Shown piece after piece: positions 47,976 through 57,944 of a stretch of 64,000 nt of DNA. How positions within the stretch are numbered: the first letter of the stretch is position 1; every line of letters starts with the position of its first letter. Position numbers and translations under genes: made by a program. The DNA lies in contig JAXBDG010000001.1 in the NCBI GenBank assembly GCA_036320915.1, positions 2,750,001-2,814,000 on the forward strand. Reading direction: 5' to 3'. Below the pieces are notes generated by a model. The model had not been told where the DNA came from, ran no database searches, and worked only from the letters and a program-made list of their open reading frames with translations. The stretch comes from Linnemannia elongata (Eukaryota; Mortierellomycota; Mortierellomycetes; Mortierellales; Mortierellaceae).

Positions 47976-49505
47976 ATGCAACCTCATCCACTCGAACTGC
48001 CAGAAGTGCTCGCTCTCATCGGCACATTCCTACTGTGGGTAGAAGAACCACAGTACCACCAACCGACTCACCGTTTGGACCCCAAAGCTATCTCCGCCTG
48101 TCTCCGCGTGTCCAAACTGTGGTACAAGTCTCTTCTGCCTGTCCTTTGGCACATTTTTTCTTCGCAGACCTCGATGCACTGCATACCACCAGCAGTCATC
48201 CGTCGCGATAGTCATTTTTGCAGGATCTTGGAAGTTCCCTCGTATAGTCCTGACAAAGTCGACTTGTCGCTGTTCACTTGTACACACCTGGTGGAGGCCA
48301 CGCTCTTTCATGCCGAGTGCAGGCAAAGCACAGGAAATGATACATCAGGAAGAGGAAGAGAAGAAAGAGAAGTCGATGGACAGCAACCGCAGCAACAATT
48401 GATGAAGGCGCTATCACCTGGACAACGACTACTTCGCTCAAACCCAAGACTCAGGATACTGGACTGGTCTGGTGCAGGCATACCTAGCCCTCCGTTGGAT
48501 GTTGATGTCTTTGCTGGACTCAAGGAACTCCACACACTTTCGCTCTTAGGCTGGGATTGCTCCAATGGACAACTGCGCCGGCTTCTTAAAATAGTTGCAG
48601 GATCATTGAAGGAGCTGAAGCTGGACTGGATCAAGGGCGTTCAACCGGAAGAACTGTCGACAGCTCTTTCGCCGTCGAAGGAGGGAGAAGATACTGGAGT
48701 CGCCGATGGGAATGATGCGGGGTGGGCACTGTCGCAACTTGAAGTTCTGGAATGGTTCAATCTTCACTCTGATGGCAGCTGCCTCACCAGCCTCGTCAAG
48801 CGATGTCCAAACCTCAAGTCGTTCAAGCTTCGTCTGGACCTGGATGAAACAAACGCGACTCGTCTTGCCAACAGCCTTTGGACCCACTGCCCGAACCTGG
48901 AAGCGCTAATTGTGACAACAATGTCACCAGTACCATACCTCCAACCCTTGATCAGGTGCGGGCCTACTCCGTCTGTACTCCGCAAGCTCAGGATCACATC
49001 CCAAGGTCCTGACTGCGGTCTTATTGCGGCGATACTCCATCATGCGTCGACACTAGAGGATATATCTATCGTTCGGGAACATGGAACAAGGATGGATGCT
49101 ATAGGATACTGTCGATTGTTGTTCGAGTGCCCACGGCTCACGTACTTTTCCCTCTACACTCAGCGGTCGAATTTCAACCAGGACTTTATGGACGCATTGA
49201 AGGAGCAGCACTGGGCGTGTCGGGGGCTTCGGGAGTTGAGGTTTTCTATTGCAACCTCAGATGAGGATCGAAGACTAAAGGAAGAGAGGGAAATTATGGA
49301 GGACGATTCGGTTGTTCTTCGCAAGATGGGTTGGGAATATGCTAATTCGAATGAACTTAGGCAGGATGAGTCGTTGGCTAGACAGGTGTTGTCGGCCAAG
49401 CTTTGGAGAGCATTGGAGATGGTTCAATCTCAAGGTTTGGAGCAGCTTTGTTTGTTGCAATTAGATAGCGTTAATTATCGAAGGATTTCCTCTACACCCT
49501 CGTAA
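47976..49505 (+). CDS. F-box/LRR family protein (array member 6)
   Basis: 509 residues. The start MQPHPLELPEVLALIGTFLLW is followed by LDPKAISACLRVSKLWYKSLLPVLWHIF, then a 40-residue low-complexity insertion (GRGREEREVDGQQPQQQ) before the LRR part. LRR-like segments include LRILDWSGAG, LHTLSLLGWDCSNGQL, LKELKLDWIKG, LKSFKLRLDL, LEALIVTTM, LEDISIVREHG and LRELRFSIAT. The tail LEQLCLLQLDSVNYRRIS is the family ending. It shares the GWDCS..QL..LL...AGSLK block with member 7. Intact, no introns. Confidence 0.85.
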   Translation: MQPHPLELPEVLALIGTFLLWVEEPQYHQPTHRLDPKAISACLRVSKLWYKSLLPVLWHIFSSQTSMHCIPPAVIRRDSHFCRILEVPSYSPDKVDLSLFTCTHLVEATLFHAECRQSTGNDTSGRGREEREVDGQQPQQQLMKALSPGQRLLRSNPRLRILDWSGAGIPSPPLDVDVFAGLKELHTLSLLGWDCSNGQLRRLLKIVAGSLKELKLDWIKGVQPEELSTALSPSKEGEDTGVADGNDAGWALSQLEVLEWFNLHSDGSCLTSLVKRCPNLKSFKLRLDLDETNATRLANSLWTHCPNLEALIVTTMSPVPYLQPLIRCGPTPSVLRKLRITSQGPDCGLIAAILHHASTLEDISIVREHGTRMDAIGYCRLLFECPRLTYFSLYTQRSNFNQDFMDALKEQHWACRGLRELRFSIATSDEDRRLKEEREIMEDDSVVLRKMGWEYANSNELRQDESLARQVLSAKLWRALEMVQSQGLEQLCLLQLDSVNYRRISSTPS

Positions 49506-49951
49506 TAAAACAGCAATTCTTCAAATACACTCATTGTGTAAAGAGACGCGAACATATGAGACAAACGCGTTGTATATGTGGCAACGTCATGATGGCAAAG
49601 CATTTCCACCAGGAAAAGAGGTATTATACCCCCTCCTCCCTTCTTTCTTAGTTCCTTCTTTTTGCTTTCTTTTTTCCCCTGCCCTTTACTCCCTACATGT
49701 CACGTACATACTTTACTTTCTAACTTAATATCTCAGTTTTCTTATCTTCTCACGCCTCGACCTCCCTGAGGCTCAAAACGCTCCACTCCTATTCACATAT
49801 CCAATACTCGGGTCGCCATGGGCTACTTTCACCAACTTTCCAACACCCACAAACGTAACCAACCCCATATTACCATCTGCAACGAGTTCAGAATGAAGTG
49901 AGAGATGAAACAGTCGAAGAGACGAGTAGATGAACACTAACGAGGGGTATG

Positions 49952-49988
<37 letters not shown>

Positions 49989-50008
49989 CTTTTATTCATT
50001 TTCTTACT
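49506..50008. other. Intergenic with a long poly(T) tract
   Basis: No gene. A run of 31 T (49958-49988) lies 20 bp beyond the 3' end of the minus-strand LRR gene. Confidence 0.5.
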
Positions 50009-51112
50009 TCACTCCCAGCCCATAGAGTCACTTTTCAAGTAAAGATTGATCAGGGTCGAGTTGGTCTTAAGCGCCCCAGACAGCACCTGAGCTCCATCGT
50101 CTCCGATCGTATTGTACGTCAAATCCATAGTGATCAGAGTCGAGTTGGTATTGAGTGCCTCCGACAGCGCCACAGCTCCTCTGTCCCCGATCCAGTTGGA
50201 TCCCATATTCAAAGTGGTTAGAGTTGAGTTGGTCTTGAGTGCCTCAGACAGTGCAGCAGCTCCGTTGTCTTCGATCCAGTTCCGCATCAAGCTCAGAGTG
50301 GTTAAGGTCGAGTTGGTCTTGAGTGCCTCAGCCAGCACTTTGGCTCCATCGGGTCCGATCGAATTGTTGTTCAAGTCCAAAGTGTTGAGAGTCGAGTTGG
50401 TCTTGAGTGCCTCCGACAGAGCCATAGCTCCGTTGGGTCCGATCGAATTGTTGTTCAAGGTTAAAGTGGTTAGAGTCCAGTTGATCTTGAGTGCCTCAGA
50501 CAGCGCCTGAGCTCCTTTGTCTCCGATCTTGCTTAAATCCAGTGAAGCGCCCAAATTCAAAGTGGTCAGGATCGAATTGGTCTTGAGTGCCTCAGCCAGC
50601 GCCCGGGCTCCATTGTCTCCGATCGAATTGCTGTTCAAGTTCAAAGTGGTGAGAGTCGAGTTGGTCTTGAGTGCCTCAGATAGAGCCATAGCTCCGTTGG
50701 GTTCGATCAAGTTGCTCTGCAAGTTCAAAGTGGTCAGAGTCGAGTTGGTCTTGAGTGCCTCAGATAACGCCCGAGCTCCACGGTCGCCGATAGAGGTGCC
50801 CCACAACTCCAAAGTAGTCAGAGTCAAGTTAGCCATGATGCCAGAAATGACTTTGTCTGGTCCAGATGTCAAAGATAGGTTTTCATAGGCAAACCTCCGG
50901 ATCTCCAGGTGTTGTATAAGGTGCCTGTTTCTCTCAACAGACTCCATGCTGGGGCCATGTTCCCACAATACGACAGAGCTGTAGAGTGGCGGTGTAAATG
51001 TCTCGTTCCAATCCCGACTCACGCGCGCACAGGATGCAAGGTCTTCAAGGCAAAGACTGTTGGCAATCCTTGAGCGAATCTCATGTAGATCAAGAGGATG
51101 TGTCCGCAACAT
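50009..51112 (-). CDS. RNI-type leucine-rich repeat protein with an F-box-like N-terminus
   Basis: 367 residues. The N-terminus (THPLDLHEIRSRIANSLCLEDL, CARVSRDWNETFTPPLYSSV) is an F-box-like motif recognisably related to the neighbouring array. From about residue 95 there are ten near-perfect 28-residue repeats with the pattern ALSEALKTNSTLTTLNL.(S/N)N.IGD.GA, one with a short insertion (ASLDLSK). This is the ribonuclease-inhibitor (NLRC/RanGAP) type of LRR, each repeat an 84-bp unit in the DNA. The repeats are so similar that recent unequal crossing-over is likely and copy number may vary between strains. The gene has no NACHT domain. Probable protein-protein interaction or SCF adaptor role. 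Confidence 0.85.
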   Translation of the reverse strand: MLRTHPLDLHEIRSRIANSLCLEDLASCARVSRDWNETFTPPLYSSVVLWEHGPSMESVERNRHLIQHLEIRRFAYENLSLTSGPDKVISGIMANLTLTTLELWGTSIGDRGARALSEALKTNSTLTTLNLQSNLIEPNGAMALSEALKTNSTLTTLNLNSNSIGDNGARALAEALKTNSILTTLNLGASLDLSKIGDKGAQALSEALKINWTLTTLTLNNNSIGPNGAMALSEALKTNSTLNTLDLNNNSIGPDGAKVLAEALKTNSTLTTLSLMRNWIEDNGAAALSEALKTNSTLTTLNMGSNWIGDRGAVALSEALNTNSTLITMDLTYNTIGDDGAQVLSGALKTNSTLINLYLKSDSMGWE

Positions 51113-51346
51113 CTTAGTCGCAACGGTGAAGAGCGTGATGGGGATGATGACGAGGAGAGTGCTGATGAGGTTGCAAAATGATGCGATCGAAACGAATACA
51201 AGAGACCATGTCGTTCAGGCGTTAACTTTCATTTGTGTGTGGCCTACTTTCCACAGTCACATTCAACCTCTGCCTGTAACCCATTTCATTTTAGCCCTCC
51301 ATCGACTTTCGACATCCATCTCCCTTCTCACCATTTCCCCTCAACA

Positions 51347-52987
51347 ATGCAGCGCCACCCACTTGAGATCACAGAACTCCTAACCCTTGTCGGGTCTTTC
51401 ATACCACTTTGGGAGATCACCAAAGGCCCCTGGACCGATCAATTCTCCTTCCGTCCAATAACACTCTGCCGCTGCCTCCAAGTCTCAAAACTTTGGCACC
51501 AGACTCTCGTTCCAATTCTCTGGCAGGGGTATTGGTCAGGGGAGGATATGAGCAACGTGCCCGAGTTTACTCTGTACTTTTACGGTCATCTCTTTGAGTC
51601 TGTACACTTCCGATTGCCCCCATTGCAGGATTTTCCGGATCATTTGGGTGTGTATAGCCTTAAGGACCTTGGAGTTTTTATGGATGAGGTTGTGCGCGAA
51701 GAGGACATTTTCGCCGGAGGAGGAACAAGGATATCACTGTCAGCAGGAGCAAGAGCAGGAAAGGGAGGCGGTGGGCGAGAACCGACCATGCATCTAAAAA
51801 AGGGACGACAACTTATTCGGACATACCAGTCGGGTACCTCGTCGATCGGAGGAGAACGACTCATTCGCATGAACTGGCGTCTCCAAAAACTTTACTTTCA
51901 TGGTGAGGAGGACTACGAGTATCCCCCACCACTGAACATCAAGAATTTCGACGGACTGAGGAGACTTGAGGATCTGTCGTTGCATGGTTGGGATTGTTCG
52001 GAGGGGCAACTCTCGAAGATATTGTGGCTCCTTGCAGGAACTCTGAAGAAACTGGATGTTGGTTGGATCACCAACGTGCGACTTGGCGAGCTTGCAGATT
52101 ACAACTTGCCAGACTCGCTACAGCAGTCAGGGGACGACACGAGCGGCAAAAACGGCAGTAGGGGAATTAGAACGAACGATACTGCAAGTAAGGAATTGGT
52201 ACTGTCTCGACTCGAGTCCATAAAAATAGATACGCACTTCGACCCTATCGACCATTACCTCACGGTACTTGTCAGGGGCTGTCCAAGCCTCGTGAGCCTC
52301 GAGGCTCGTCTTGACGATTCCGTGCTGGATTCTACTCGACTTGCCAACAACCTTCGAGTTCACTGTCCACAGCTCAGTGGTCTTGTTCTCTTAGTTCCAC
52401 TGAAGATACACCACATCGAGACCTTACTCCGACATGGCGCTCCAAATGGACTGTGCAAACTGACTGTTTCCGTGCGCGGTCCCAAGGACGGTCTTGTCGC
52501 AGCTATTGTCCAACACCGAGAAACACTGGAGCATCTAGAAGTTCATCCAAAAGGAGACGACTCATTGACGACCATGCAGGGCTATCTCCGGCTGTTAGTC
52601 GAGTGCACTAGATTGAGGCGCTTTGAGCTAATCACCAGCTCCCCATCTCACCTGAACATCAACGAGTTGTGGGGGCAACAGACGTGGGGGTGCCGAGAGC
52701 TTCAGGAATTGCACCTTTCTATTGATATCCATGGCGGCGATATAGGAACTTATGAACAACAATTGCGACGACGACGGCAGCATCGCACCGAGGCAGAGAA
52801 GGAAGAGTTTTTTGAGGTTCTTTCAAGGATGGTTTGGAAGACTGCCAGTCTATGGTTCTGGACACCGGACCCGGCAATACTTCGTCAGGCGCTGGAACTG
52901 GTTCGAGTGCAGAATCTCGATAAAATTAAAAAGCTTTCGTTGAACCGTTTAGAGTTCCAACCCATTGGCAACGGGCATGTGCAGTAG
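51347..52987 (+). CDS. F-box/LRR family protein (array member 7)
   Basis: 546 residues. It starts MQRHPLEITELLTLVGSFIPLW, then FRPITLCRCLQVSKLWHQTLVPILWQGYWSGEDMSNVPEF. A Gly/Arg-rich insertion (about 125-155, GARAGKGGGGRE) precedes the LRR part: LQKLYFHGEED, LEDLSLHGWDCSEGQL, LKKLDVGWITN, LVSLEARLDD, LSGLVLLVPL, LEHLEVHPKGD and LQELHLSIDI. It ends with LDKIKKLSLNRLEFQPIG. The N-terminus is nearly the same as in the pseudogene at 46683 (RRHPLEIPEIL). The ORF is open 38 codons further upstream, through a leader that lacks family features, so the ATG at 51347 is preferred. Confidence 0.85.
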   Translation: MQRHPLEITELLTLVGSFIPLWEITKGPWTDQFSFRPITLCRCLQVSKLWHQTLVPILWQGYWSGEDMSNVPEFTLYFYGHLFESVHFRLPPLQDFPDHLGVYSLKDLGVFMDEVVREEDIFAGGGTRISLSAGARAGKGGGGREPTMHLKKGRQLIRTYQSGTSSIGGERLIRMNWRLQKLYFHGEEDYEYPPPLNIKNFDGLRRLEDLSLHGWDCSEGQLSKILWLLAGTLKKLDVGWITNVRLGELADYNLPDSLQQSGDDTSGKNGSRGIRTNDTASKELVLSRLESIKIDTHFDPIDHYLTVLVRGCPSLVSLEARLDDSVLDSTRLANNLRVHCPQLSGLVLLVPLKIHHIETLLRHGAPNGLCKLTVSVRGPKDGLVAAIVQHRETLEHLEVHPKGDDSLTTMQGYLRLLVECTRLRRFELITSSPSHLNINELWGQQTWGCRELQELHLSIDIHGGDIGTYEQQLRRRRQHRTEAEKEEFFEVLSRMVWKTASLWFWTPDPAILRQALELVRVQNLDKIKKLSLNRLEFQPIGNGHVQ

Positions 52988-53299
52988 TTGTAAGAGACTC
53001 TTCTGACGGAACCTTTTTTTTTAATCGACAAATAAAAACCTATTCTTCCCACTGTGCCAGCAGCTAACGACCGTTTACTTTCTTTTTCTTTTCCAAAGCC
53101 ACATACGCCCACAAATACCAACACAAATGAATACCCCTTGTTTTTTTTTTTTTTTTTTGTCTTTCCTTCATCATGGATAACAATGATAAAAGCTGAAAGA
53201 AATGATTTCGCAGAAGGCAGAGAAAAGAGAAACGAGATGGAGAAGACGAAAATGAACTCGCCCCTTGTATCCTTATGCCACGTGCAGTCAGAGACGCGA

Positions 53300-53344
<45 letters not shown>

Positions 53345-53774
53345 GGAGGGAGATTTCATACATGTTTCTTTTCTATTTGGTCTCTCGAATCGTTACACTT
53401 TCTGTTCACCCACGGCATGTCCATCACATCGACTCGCGATGAGTTCAGGCTTTGCAGGATATTAGTGATGGAGGAGTACAAGAGCGTTGGAATTGTTGAA
53501 GGTCGTAGGAGGTAACTGCTCGATATTGGAATTGGCTCGTCCTTCTTATGCATTCAAATGAGGGGGGTTTTTTTTTGTAAATTATTTTGTTTAATGTATG
53601 GTAGTGATATAGAGAATAGATGGTAGTAGTAAGGAGGATAAAAGTATAAAGATGTAGATCTTGTGGGAGGTGGAGGGATGTGTGTGAGAGAGGGGGGGTA
53701 TAAATAACTTATTTTACAAGTATGGTCTCCTGCTTCTTTGCTTCACCAACTAGCGCAAAAAGGGAGGGGGAACC
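52988..53774. other. Intergenic, homopolymer-rich
   Basis: No gene recognised. It holds T18 at 53141-53158 and A36 followed by G10 at 53301-53346. The right part (53570-53760) is the 3' flank of the sulfate permease gene. Confidence 0.5.
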
Positions 53775-56549
53775 TTAGACGTAATGAATGTCGGTCTTGT
53801 CGATCGAGCCAGAATCAGAACCCTTGTTGCCATGGTCTCTATTCCAGGACTGGGAGCGAATCAAGACAGAGTCGACGGCGTCGCGGATAGTCAAGTGGAC
53901 CAAACCTGCCTCCTTCAAGAAGGGCGATTGGCCCAATACTGAGATAGCAGCAGATCCGATATCGGTGTGGTTCTTCTTGTCAGCTCCCTCGGAGGTAATC
54001 TCGTCCTCAGATCCGGTGGCGTGGTCGAGGACCTCGACCTTCTGGAGGGCAATGGGGTCGACAGGGCGGGTGATGCCGGACATCTCGAGGACATGGAGGA
54101 CCGAGGACTGGATTCCGACAAAGTGGACCTCGAAGAAAGTTGAGGGCTCGTCGGTGACACCGGCATAGTCCTTCAAGAGATCGCGCAAGTCAAAGAGACC
54201 CTGGAGACCAGTCGAATCAATGTTGTTGACAGCCGAGAAATCAAAGATGACGGCGCGGAGCTTGGGGAGGTCGTCATCGGTGACGTTCGAGTCGGCGCCG
54301 TGAGCGATCTTGCGGAGGTTGCGGACATGGACGGCCATGTCATCGGACCAAAGCTTCTCGGAGGTCTCCTTAACGTGGCCACCGAAGCGTGTGTATTTGT
54401 AGGTCTCGTCAAGGACCCAGGTCTTGAAAGCCTCAGAGTTGGGGAAGGTGGTCGACTCCTCAATGCGGAAGACGAGGACGCCGTGGGGGGCCGAAACGGT
54501 CTCGATGGTGTTGTCGAGGGTAGAGTCGATAAAGACATCAGGGCGGTCCTTGATCTGGCGGAGGACATGGAAGTTGGGGCGGGCAACGCGGAAGAGGAGG
54601 ACGACGAGCGAGAAACCGACACCGGCAGCGATACCAGTCTCGACAGAGACAAAGATGGTGACCCAGAGGGCGACCTGAGAGGAGAGGAAGTCCCAAAGGT
54701 TGACCTTGTAGAATTGGATGAAAACCGAAGGGGGCGAAATCAGGACGGACACGGCGACCATGATAACGGCGGAGAGGGCGGCATCGGGAATGTAGAAGAA
54801 GCTATATTATTCAAAAGGAAAGGAGAATAAGGTTAGCTATGGTTGTTCTTGACAGAGACCTTTGTCATATGCAAAATGAGGGAAGGGGAGTGTTGGTTCC
54901 ATGGGATGAGGGGAACCTTAATGAACCTGCTTCAGGGGAACCAATCAGATTTCGCCGATACTAGTCGCCAGATCGGTATCGACCTGATTGCTCCACCCTC
55001 CCATTTGAGGTGTCTTCCTGTCCTGCCCGCGAACCTTGTTTATTTCTCCAGCGTCAATCCTCCTCATCACATTGCATCCCTTCTTGGCATTGTTGCTGTT
55101 GTTTGTCGTCCTTGTCCAACTTGCATGAGAAATATGTTGCACACGCCCTTTCTTTTTTTGATTTAGCCCACACGTGTACCAAAAAGATGGAAGGATGAGA
55201 AAAAAAAAAGGATTATGCGTAGTACAGCATCACGAGTCGACAAACTTACACAGGGGTCAAGAAGAACAAGGCCAAGAGGACAAGAGCACCAGTGACGAAA
55301 CCAGCAAAGGGCGACCTGACACCGCACTGGAACTTGACAGCAGAGCGAGAGAACGATCCAGTGACAGCATAGGCACCAAAGAACGAGGCAGTGACGTTGG
55401 CGAGTCCAAGAGCAAGCAACTCCTGGTTGGTGTCGATCTGATAACGGTTCTTTCTGGCAAAGGCCTTTCCGATAGCAATATGTTCCAGAATGACAGCGAG
55501 CGAGATGGCAAACAACTTGGGGGCAATCTCGGAGAAGATATCAGAAGTGACGGAGGGGACAGCTGGTTGGGGGAGACCGGAGGGAACCGTCTTCAAAATC
55601 GAGAGTTTGAAAACTCGGTTACCCTTGGCATCAGTAGGGGCATCATAGTTGATAGCATAAGAAAGGGCAGTGGCCAAGACAGTGACGATGAAGAAGCGGG
55701 AGATTTTGATGAACTGGATCGCAAACTTGCCGCGTCCCCAGCGGTCGACGGCGAGGCCGATGGTAACGAGGAGGAAGAAGGAGACAAGACCAAAGACGAG
55801 ATCCAACCAAGACAAGGTGCTGATAGCCTGGAACATCTTGATGATGATGTCGTAGACTGGGGCGCGGTTGTTGATGTTGGGCACTCCGAGCCATTTGGGG
55901 ATCTGCTGGATGACAATGGTTGCGGCAGCTCCGGAAGTGTAGCCGACGAGGACGGTGGTGGGGAAGAAGTCGAGAATGATTCCGAGACGAAGGACACCGA
56001 GGATCATGGTGAACGCACCGACACAGAGGCAAGAGATGGCAGCAACAGCGGGGGCAGACATGCGTCCGGCAAGTTCAGTCACGAGTTCACCAGTAATGAG
56101 CGAGATAACGGCAGTGGGTCCGATGGTCAAATCCTTGGAAGTTCCCATGAAGCAGTAGAAGATGGCACCAATGTAAGCAGAGTAAAGACCATGCTGGACT
56201 TGGAGACCAGCGATCTTGGCATAAGACATTCCCTGAGGAACGACGATCAAACCGACAGTAATACCGGCAACGGCATCTCTGAACGCCCAGTTACGGTTGT
56301 ATTTGGGCAACCTGTTGTTATTTGTTACATAAAAGGAGAGGAAGGTTGTTAGGATACAATCGTAATGAAATGAAATGAAAACGAAATAAGGGGATAAGGG
56401 TGGCGAAATGAAGGAGAGCGAGAGGGATGATCGTATTACCATTTGATGATGGGTAGACGCTCGGTAACGTAGCGGGGGGTATTTTTGGGGAAAGCCTTGA
56501 CCCAGGAGATGAGGTCGTGGCCGAATTGCTTGAGCTGACGATCAGCCAT
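53775..56549 (-). CDS. SulP-family sulfate permease
   Basis: Three exons, 56549-56440, 56311-55250 and 54801-53775, join in frame to 732 residues (introns of 128 and 448 nt, all GT-AG). After a short cytosolic N-terminus (MADRQLKQFGHDLISWVKAF) comes the SulP transport domain: RDAVAGITVGLIVVPQGMSYA (the family signature), SKDLTIGPTAVISLITG, GFLTPV-type helices and VVVLLFRV-like segments, about 12 membrane spans. The C-terminal STAS domain spans about 530-680 (RAVIFDFSAVNNIDSTGLQGL). These proteins import sulfate with protons at the plasma membrane for cysteine and methionine synthesis. The start is supported by the donor right after ERLPIIKW. The leader upstream is CT-rich with a long pyrimidine run. 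Strong call; substrate by family. Confidence 0.92.
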
Positions 56550-57427
56550 TGAATTATATGTATAAGGAGGAGAGGGAGGTAGTGTTGTGGATGAAGAAGG
56601 GAGGAGGAGAGAGACTACGGATGAAGATAAGGATGCTATTTCCTTTCTGATATCGAAGGGCGAAGTGAGCAGGAAGGATGAAGAAAAGAAAGAAGACTAC
56701 AGAGTCTGAGTGAGGAAGGAAGGTAGGGGGAGGAGGACGGTAGATCAGAAGGATGAAAGACAAGAAGAGGAAAAAAAAAAAAAAAAAAAAAAAAAAAAGA
56801 AGAGGGAAGCGATTGCTTTTATATCAAAGAAAAGAGCGAATTGGGTCCAAGAGGAAAGAAGGTGTGGAAAGGAGTGGAGGGAAAACAAACAGCACATATG
56901 TGTGCGCGTGTGTGTGACAGATTAAAAAGAATGAAAGCGATTGAATGAATGACTGGATAACTGTCCGTCAGCAAATGTCCAAGGAAGAATGAGCAACTCT
57001 AAAATAACATACAACAGCACCAAAAAGAAAGAGAGCAGCAGAGTGGCGTGAACACAGTTTGTTCAATTCTTCGGAGAGAGCACATCTCGCATATCTCTGC
57101 GAATGGGCAATCGTCCTTGGACAAAAATGGTGCCATTTCTCTTACTCTCAATTCAATGCAAATCTGACTTATTCTATCTAGGTTAGAGTTGGACCCGAAA
57201 AATGTCGACATACACTCTTCCTGTCAGTCGGACAAATAGTTTCTTGGCTGTCTGTCTGCCTGCTTGTCAGGGGTTGAACGAACCCAGGAATAAGAAAGAA
57301 AAAGACTAGAACCCTTCCTTCCTTCTTCCCTCTGTCGTTGTTCAAACTGTGTTCGGTCCATCCCCAGGGGCTCATCTGATTGGGTTGGCCACGCACAATG
57401 ACAGGGCCAATTGAACAGCACAACGGA
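56550..57427. promoter_or_regulatory. Permease promoter and intergenic DNA
   Basis: No gene is seen. The first 300 bp form the T/C-rich leader and promoter of the permease on the minus strand. A run of 28 A (56771-56798) and a short GTGTGCGCGTGTGTGTG run near 56900 are the only notable features. Confidence 0.45.
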
Positions 57428-57944
57428 CTAATCCTTTCCTGTGTTCGCTAGTTCATTTTTTTTGTGTCTTCTTGACTTTGCAGTACGCAGTATTTACTCA
57501 CTCTCATACAACTGCACCTCGTTCCCTCGGTAACGTTTTTTTCATTTCCTCTTACTTTGCCACCAAGATCAGTTACATCTTCATCCTCGGTTATTTTTCT
57601 TGTGTCCACTAGATGCACTCTGCCAATGATACCATTGGCGGCTTTATGGTAGCCCAATAAAGCCTCATATCCTTCATGATCCCATTTATGAAGCATATGC
57701 TCGATCCCCCATTTCATCTCACCCACCTTCTCCACGATCTGTCCAGTCAGTCAAAAGCAGGTTAAACCGCCTCTCTAACTAACAAGCAAAAGAATAAGAT
57801 GCCTACCTTTCCCTCTGTCTGACCAATCAGATCGAATATTAAGGTTTGATGTAGAACTTTGGTAACGACCAGTTGGTTGAACAAAAAAAAAATTACACGA
57901 GATAGAAGCCCAAAAAATAGAGTTTGCTCGAGAAATGGCGACAT
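57428..57944 (-). CDS. Small hypothetical protein, three predicted exons
   Basis: Exons 57944-57807, 57738-57556 and 57475-57428 join in frame to 122 residues through two GT-AG introns (donors GTAGGC and GTAAGA, acceptors GGACAG and GCAAAG). The N-terminus is hydrophobic (EQTLFFGLLSRVIFFLFNQLVV), like a membrane anchor or targeting segment. The middle is well formed (VEKVGEMKWGIEHMLHKWDH, YEALLGYHKAANGIIGRVHL) and the tail is basic (KSRRHKKNEL). The family was not recognised. Because the exon ends agree in phase, I think it is real, but the first exon could start further upstream. Confidence 0.45.

Noticed and set aside
54300..54830. 176-codon and other plus-strand frames over the permease
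   Set aside because: Antisense to SulP exon 3; the same holds for the 392-codon frame at 55174-56352 opposite exon 2.
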